Origin: Bacteroidota bacterium
GTDB taxonomy: Bacteria; Bacteroidota; Bacteroidia; Chitinophagales; Chitinophagaceae
Reading direction: 5' to 3'
NCBI GenBank assembly: GCA_016715505.1
Contig: JADJZY010000032.1
Coordinates: forward strand, 186,001-250,000
Length of the DNA: 64,000 nucleotides
In this document: one piece after another, positions 59,363 through 64,000 of the stretch
How positions within the stretch are numbered: position 1 is the first letter of the stretch
Layout: each line of letters opens with the position of its first letter
The notes under the pieces: model-generated
What the model was told of the DNA's origin: nothing
The model's database searches: none
Seen by the model: only the letters and a program-made list of their open reading frames with translations
Made by a program: the position numbers and the translations under genes

Positions 59363-60334
59363 ATGGGATTATTTGATAAATTATTTAAGCGAAACAAGGA
59401 ACAGGAAGTTGCCAAGGAAACGCTCGACAAAGGCCTGGAAAAAACCAAACAAAGTTTTTTAGCAAAATTTCCAAAGCCATTGCCGGAAAGTCGACTGTTG
59501 ACTCCGAGGTTTTGGATGAATTAGAAGAGGCCTTAATCATGGGTGATGTTGGTGTTTCTACAACCATTGAAATCATCAAGCGTATCGAAGATCGAGTAGC
59601 CAGGGATAAATTTTTAGGCACCTCAGATTTGAACCGGATGTTGCAGGAAGAAATGATGAATATTCTGACAGATGCTCCCAATCTTGAATACCAGAACTTC
59701 AATTTACCTGCTGATAAAAAACCGTATGTCATTTTGATTGTTGGAGTGAATGGCGTAGGAAAAACCACCACCATTGGAAAATTGGCGTATAATTTCAAGA
59801 GGAATGGCAAAAAGGTTGTGCTAGGAGCAGCTGATACTTTTCGGGCTGCTGCCGTTGATCAGCTCAATATCTGGAGTGAGCGAGTAGGTGTCGATATTGT
59901 CAAAAAGAAATGGGAGCGACCCCGCATCGGTTGCCTTTGATTCGGTGAATAGTGGAGTGGCCAAAGGTGCGGATGTCATTATCATTGATACAGCCGGGCG
60001 TTTACACAATAAGGCCCATTTAATGGATGAATTGAGTAAAATAAAACGTGTGATTCAAAAGGTGATTCCGGATGCTCCACATGATGTGATGTTGGTACTG
60101 GATGGAAGTACCGGTCAAAATGCCCTGGAGCAAGCCAAACAATTTACCCAAGCTACGGATGTACGCTCGCTCGCCATCACCAAGCTCGACGGTACAGCCA
60201 AAGGAGGAGTGGTATTGGCCATTGCACATCAATTCAAAATTCCGGTCAAGTATATTGGTGTCGGCGAAAAAATGGAAGATTTACAGGTATTCAATAAATA
60301 TGAATTTGTGGACAGTTTATTTAGTTTGAAGTAA
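59363..60334 (+). CDS. ftsY: signal recognition particle receptor FtsY (frameshifted)
   Basis: The SRP receptor GTPase that delivers ribosomes to SecYEG. From the ATG at 59363 (preceded by AGGAGG) it reads MGLFDKLFKRNKEQEVAKE, a short acidic/basic A region. After a break near 59460 the NG domain follows: EVLDELEEALIMGDVGV, G1 GVNGVGKTTTIGKLAY, DTFRAAAVDQL, and after a break near 59912 IIDTAGRLHNK, TKLDGTAKGGVVLA and IGVGEKMEDLQVF. About 323 residues. It has its own promoter-like element. Confidence 0.94.
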
Positions 60335-60393
60335 TTCGATTTCTTCCAGCTAAAATCATTCTCCATGTTTATTTAAAATTTGAAACGAACATT

Positions 60394-61700
60394 TTGAAAT
60401 CAAAAAAACTAAAAAAGGATATCGTCAATATTACGACGCTCGGTTGTAGTAAAAACATGGTAGATAGTGAAGTGTTGAGTGGTCAATTACTGGCGAATGG
60501 AATTGATGTCAAACACGAAAGCAGCAAACCAGATTATAATATTTCTATCATTAATACCTGTGGTTTTATTGACAAAGCCAAAGAGGAAAGTATCAATACA
60601 ATTTTGGAGCATGTTGCTTTAAAAGAGGAAGGTCATCTGGAAAAGGTATATGTAACGGGTTGTTTGAGTGAACGATACAAAGGAGATTTAGAATCAGAAA
60701 TACCCGGTGTGGATGCATGGTTCGGTACCATGGAATTACCCAATATCTTAAAAGCTTTTGAAGCCGATTATAAAGCTGAATTGGTGGGTGAACGATTATT
60801 AAGTACCCCCAGCCATTATGCTTATTTAAAAATATCCGAAGGTTGCAACCGGACCTGTTCCTTTTGCGCGATACCCTTAATGCGCGGAAAACATGTTTCA
60901 AAACCTATTGAACAAATCATCACTGAAGCTGAAAGGCTTGTTTCGATGGGGGTTAAAGAAATTATGCTGATCGCTCAAGAGCTAACGTATTATGGTCTGG
61001 ATTTATACAAAGAGCGTAAATTGGCCTTTTTGCTCGGCAAGTTGGCTGATATACCGGGCTTGGAGTGGATCCGTTTACATTATGCATATCCCCACAAATT
61101 TCCGATGGATGTATTGGAAGTGATGAAAGCCAGACCAAATATTTGCAATTATTTGGATATGCCTTTGCAGCATGTTTCCGATCATATGTTATCGGCCATG
61201 AAACGACAAATTACCCGAACCGAAATGATTGAACTCATTCAATCGATTCGAGATGTGATTCCGGATATTTGTTTGCGAACCACTTTAATTACCGGATTTC
61301 CCGGTGAAACAAGAGAGGATGTAGAAGATTTGAAAAAATTTCTGGAAGAAGTCCGTTTTGATCGAGTTGGGGTATTTACTTATTCTCATGAAGAGGGAAC
61401 AAGTGCTTATCAATTACAGGATACCTTGAGTCAGGAAGAAAAGGAAGAAAGAGCCCAGGAAATTATGGAAGTGCAACAGGAAATATCCTATGAAAAAATC
61501 AGGAAAAAGTAGGGACCGTGCTCAAAGTAATTATTGACAAAAAGGAAGCTGGTCGTTATATCGGTCGAACTGAATTTGATAGCGTTGAGGTTGACAATGA
61601 AGTCATCATTCAAACAAATAAAAGATTACAGATCGGACAGTTTTATTCGGTAAAAATTACCAAGGCTTTCGATTATGATTTAGAAGCGGAATTGGTTTAA
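60394..61700 (+). CDS. rimO: ribosomal protein S12 methylthiotransferase (frameshifted near the C-terminus)
   Basis: A radical-SAM enzyme that methylthiolates Asp of ribosomal protein S12. The start DIVNITTLGCSKNMVDSE, INTCGFIDKAKEESI and YVTGCLSERYKGDL hold the auxiliary-cluster cysteines; the radical-SAM CxxxCxxC is ISEGCNRTCSFCAIPLMRG (about residue 150). IRLHYAYPHKFP separates RimO from MiaB. The raw frame ends at 61512 because of a lost A in the run at 61503-61507; the TRAM domain continues VLKVIIDKKEAGRYIGRTEF to the stop at 61700. The start is a TTG at 60394. About 435 residues. Confidence 0.93.
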
Positions 61701-61735
61701 TGGGCTTCATGCTTACGGACAAAACAAAATCTCTT

Positions 61736-63709
61736 TTAGATATCCAGTTTTGCGTATTTGGCATGCTTCTCAATAAACTCCCGGCGAGGTGGTACTTCTT
61801 CACCCATGAGCATCGAGAAAATCCGATCTGCTTCTGCCGCACTATCAATGGTAACTTGTTTCAAGGTACGAGTATCCGGATTCATGGTTGTTTCCCATAA
61901 TTGTTCAGCGTTCATTTCTCCAAGACCTTTATACCGTTGAATATGTACACTATCTTCTTTGCCACCTGCAATGCGTTCAATTACAATTTTTCGCTGATCA
62001 TCATTATAAGCATACTCTTGTTCTTTTCCTTTTTTAATCAAGTACAATGGAGGTTGTGCAATATAGACGTATCCCTGCTCAACCAATTCTTTCATATAGC
62101 GATAGAGGAAAGTTAAAATCAAAGTTGAGATATGCGATCCATCGACGTCCGCATCGGTCATGATAATCAATTTATGGTAGCGCAATTTCGTGGTATTGAG
62201 GGCTTTTGCATCGTCCGGGGTACCAATTGTCACTCCGAGGCCGGTGAAAATATTTCGAATTTCCTCATTCTCAAAAACCTTATGCGGCATGGCTTTTTCA
62301 ACATTCAGGATCTTACCACGTAAAGGCAAAATGGCCTGAAATTGGCGGTTACGGCCTTGTTTCGCTGTTCCACCTGCCGAATCCCCTTCCACCAAGTAGA
62401 GTTCGCATTTAGCAGGGTCATTGTCTGAACAATCGGCCAATTTTCCCGGCAATCCACTTCCTGTTAATACATTTTTACGTTGAACCAATTCACGGGCCTT
62501 GCGAGCTGCATGCCTTGCTTGTGCTGCAAGAATAACTTTATCAATAATTATTTTCGCTTCTTTGGGATGTTCTTCCAGATAGCTATCCAATACTTTTGAA
62601 ACAGCCGTATCAACAATACCCATCACATCACTGTTTCCGAGTTTGGTTTTTGTCTGTCCTTCAAATTGGGGCTCAGGTACTTTGACAGAAATAACTGCAC
62701 TTAATCCTTCGCGAAAATCATCTCCGGTAATATCAACCTTGGCTTTTTCGAATAATTTATTTTTATCGCCGTATGATTTAAATACCCTTGTAATGGCTCT
62801 GCGAAAACCGGAAACGTGGGTACCCCCTTCAATGGTATTGATATTATTGACGTATGAAAAAATATTTTCACTGTAGGAATTGTTATACAGCATGGCCAAT
62901 TCGATACTCACATGGCTATTTTCTTCCATCTCCTCAACATAAATAGGCTGTGCCAACAAACCATCTCTTTTACCGTTGCGGTCGAGCATCATCACAAACT
63001 CACTGATACCACCTTGAGAATAAAAAGTATCCTGAATAAAACTACCATCTTCTTCTTTCTCTCTTTCATCGATCAAATGAATACGAATTCCTTTGTTGAG
63101 GTAAGAGAGTTCTCTTAAACGAGCTGCTAAGATTTCATAGTTGTATTCACTAACAGTAAATATGGTATTGTCCGGTGTAAAAACAACTTTAGTTCCGGTT
63201 TTCTCTGTTGTGCCAATCTCTCTCACCGGATATTTCGGTGCACCACAACTATATTCCTGCTCATATATTTTTCCATCACGCTGAACAGTAACATGTAAAT
63301 AATTACTCAAAGCATTTACACAACTCACCCCAACTCCATGCAAACCACCGGAAACCTTATAGGTATTTTTATCAAATTTACCACCGGCATGTAGAACCGT
63401 CATAACCACTTCGAGCGCACTTCTTTTTTCTTTGGTATGCATCGCTGTGGGAATACCCCGACCATCATCTTCAACAGAAATTGAATTGCCTTCCAAAATT
63501 CTTACGGTGATATTCTGACAATATCCTGCCAACGCCTCATCAATGGAATTATCTACAACTTCATATACAAGATGATGTAGACCTTTTATACTGATATCGC
63601 CGATATACATGGCAGGGCGCTTACGCACCGCTTCCAATCCTTCCAATACTTGAATACTATCAGCACCATAACCCGGTTGCTGAGGTAATTGTTCGTTTTC
63701 TGATGACAT
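61736..63709 (-). CDS. gyrB: DNA gyrase subunit B
   Basis: The ATPase and TOPRIM subunit of gyrase. 657 residues, intact. GHKL ATPase motifs: VYEVVDNSIDEALAGY, VEDDGRGIPTAMH and GGLHGVGVSCVNALS. The transducer has Lys in GQTKTKLGN. The TOPRIM domain has LVEGDSAGGTAKQGRNR and MTDADVDGSHI, followed by RYKGLGEMNAEQLWETTM. Length and the absence of the GyrB insert fit Bacteroidota GyrB better than ParE, though ParE cannot be fully excluded. It is preceded by a promoter with about 70 bases of leader. Confidence 0.94.
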   Translation of the reverse strand: MSSENEQLPQQPGYGADSIQVLEGLEAVRKRPAMYIGDISIKGLHHLVYEVVDNSIDEALAGYCQNITVRILEGNSISVEDDGRGIPTAMHTKEKRSALEVVMTVLHAGGKFDKNTYKVSGGLHGVGVSCVNALSNYLHVTVQRDGKIYEQEYSCGAPKYPVREIGTTEKTGTKVVFTPDNTIFTVSEYNYEILAARLRELSYLNKGIRIHLIDEREKEEDGSFIQDTFYSQGGISEFVMMLDRNGKRDGLLAQPIYVEEMEENSHVSIELAMLYNNSYSENIFSYVNNINTIEGGTHVSGFRRAITRVFKSYGDKNKLFEKAKVDITGDDFREGLSAVISVKVPEPQFEGQTKTKLGNSDVMGIVDTAVSKVLDSYLEEHPKEAKIIIDKVILAAQARHAARKARELVQRKNVLTGSGLPGKLADCSDNDPAKCELYLVEGDSAGGTAKQGRNRQFQAILPLRGKILNVEKAMPHKVFENEEIRNIFTGLGVTIGTPDDAKALNTTKLRYHKLIIMTDADVDGSHISTLILTFLYRYMKELVEQGYVYIAQPPLYLIKKGKEQEYAYNDDQRKIVIERIAGGKEDSVHIQRYKGLGEMNAEQLWETTMNPDTRTLKQVTIDSAAEADRIFSMLMGEEVPPRREFIEKHAKYAKLDI

Positions 63710-63779
63710 AATAAATATAACTTGTGATTGATGATTCTTCGAATAAATGGAACTTCAAGGAGCCAAATATGAAGGTGCA

Positions 63780-63810
63780 CAAAGTTAATTTTTTTGAACC
63801 GTTCAGACAA
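63780..63810 (-). promoter_or_regulatory. gyrB promoter
   Basis: On the minus strand TTG (63808-63810), a 20-base spacer and TAACTTTG (63780-63787), about 70 bases before the ATG. Confidence 0.55.
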
Positions 63811-63880
63811 CATTTCTCCGGAAAAATATTCCAATAAAACTCAATAAAATCAGGTGTTTCAGCGCATTTTAATGAATTAG

Positions 63881-63889
63881 TTATCCACA
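63881..63889 (+). other. perfect DnaA-box-like 9-mer
   Basis: TTATCCACA is the consensus DnaA box. A single copy upstream of gyrB; I see no cluster of boxes, so this is not evidence for an origin. Confidence 0.3.
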
Positions 63890-63984
63890 ATACCTTGTGA
63901 ATGTTTTTTTAAGCTCTTTTGGATGGAAAAAGGCTAAAGGGCAGGGGTGTACCGTTTTCGTTTTTTTGCGCCTTTATCGATAAA

Positions 63985-64000
63985 ATGAAAACCCAGATTC
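63985..64000 (+). CDS. possible start of a downstream gene (cut by the window)
   Basis: An ATG at 63985 begins MKTQI and runs off the window end. It follows 95 bases of AT-rich sequence and is divergent from gyrB. Too short to identify. Confidence 0.2.

Noticed and set aside
63881..63889. Replication origin near gyrB
   Set aside because: Only one DnaA box, no dnaA or dnaN gene and no AT-rich unwinding repeats.
63660..63890. 76-residue minus-strand frame in front of gyrB
   Set aside because: It covers the gyrB promoter and leader and its end is the shifted start of gyrB.
1..64000. CRISPR arrays, insertion sequences, integrons, rRNA genes
   Set aside because: No spaced short repeats, no transposase or terminal inverted repeats, no rRNA-like segments were seen on either strand.

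Overview
The window looks like a stretch of a Bacteroidota chromosome (Chitinophagales/Saprospirales/Sphingobacteriales-like). Base composition is moderately AT-rich. Promoters carry the Bacteroidota -7 element TAnnTTTG, there are proteins with C-terminal type IX secretion (T9SS) sorting domains, and the gene content includes GEVED and dockerin-like secreted proteins, LytTR response regulators, IcmF and a small CcmC/CcmD pair. There are no transposases, phage genes or CRISPR arrays; this is mostly housekeeping DNA.

Layout. 1-4.0 kb: end of an S9 (DPP-IV type) peptidase, then a tandem, nearly identical pair of secreted T9SS-sorted proteins. 4.0-7.9 kb (minus): transglutaminase-like membrane protein, tRNA-Val, glycosyltransferase, small membrane protein, FAH-family hydrolase, pth. 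8.0-13.2 kb (plus): ABC transporter pair, GH3-family adenylating enzyme, large membrane protein. 13.2-18.0 kb (minus): omega-amidase-like nitrilase, recX, pcrA/uvrD, tgt. 18.0-23.3 kb (plus): glycosyltransferase, rsmG, RlmI-like methyltransferase, GH20 hexosaminidase. 23.4-34.4 kb (minus): acyltransferase/ACP/ketosynthase trio, mutS2, truA, lytic transglycosylase, tatA, rplS, gdhA, ccmD-like, ccmC, MFS transporter. 34.5-38.1 kb: one giant GEVED/dockerin-like secreted protein. 38.4-42.5 kb: a signalling module with two LytTR response regulators bracketing a small secreted protein and a predicted outer-membrane protein, with direct repeats upstream, followed by a GC-rich element and tRNA-Arg. 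42.7-52.8 kb: nucleoside permease, DUF1398 protein, crotonase plus B12-binding protein, miaB, small envelope proteins, PstS-like and TPR proteins, atpG. 53-64 kb: icmF, PA0069-type radical SAM protein, pyrR-pyrB, ftsY, rimO, gyrB.

The most important caution for a reader: roughly half of the genes are broken by single-base indels, nearly all at homopolymer runs, including essential genes (ftsY, pyrB, truA, tatA, gdhA). Reading across these breaks restores normal family sequences, so I annotate full-length genes spanning the breaks and treat the breaks as probable sequencing or assembly errors rather than pseudogenization. Long intact genes (icmF, gyrB, GH20, tgt, miaB) show that the error density is uneven.

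The most interesting biology is the LytTR module with approximately 20-bp-spaced direct repeats, the duplicated T9SS protein with one divergent patch, the small ketosynthase-ACP-acyltransferase cluster, a TGT lacking its zinc cysteines, a stand-alone B12-binding protein lacking the Asp of its signature, and several promoters that would give leaderless or near-leaderless mRNAs.
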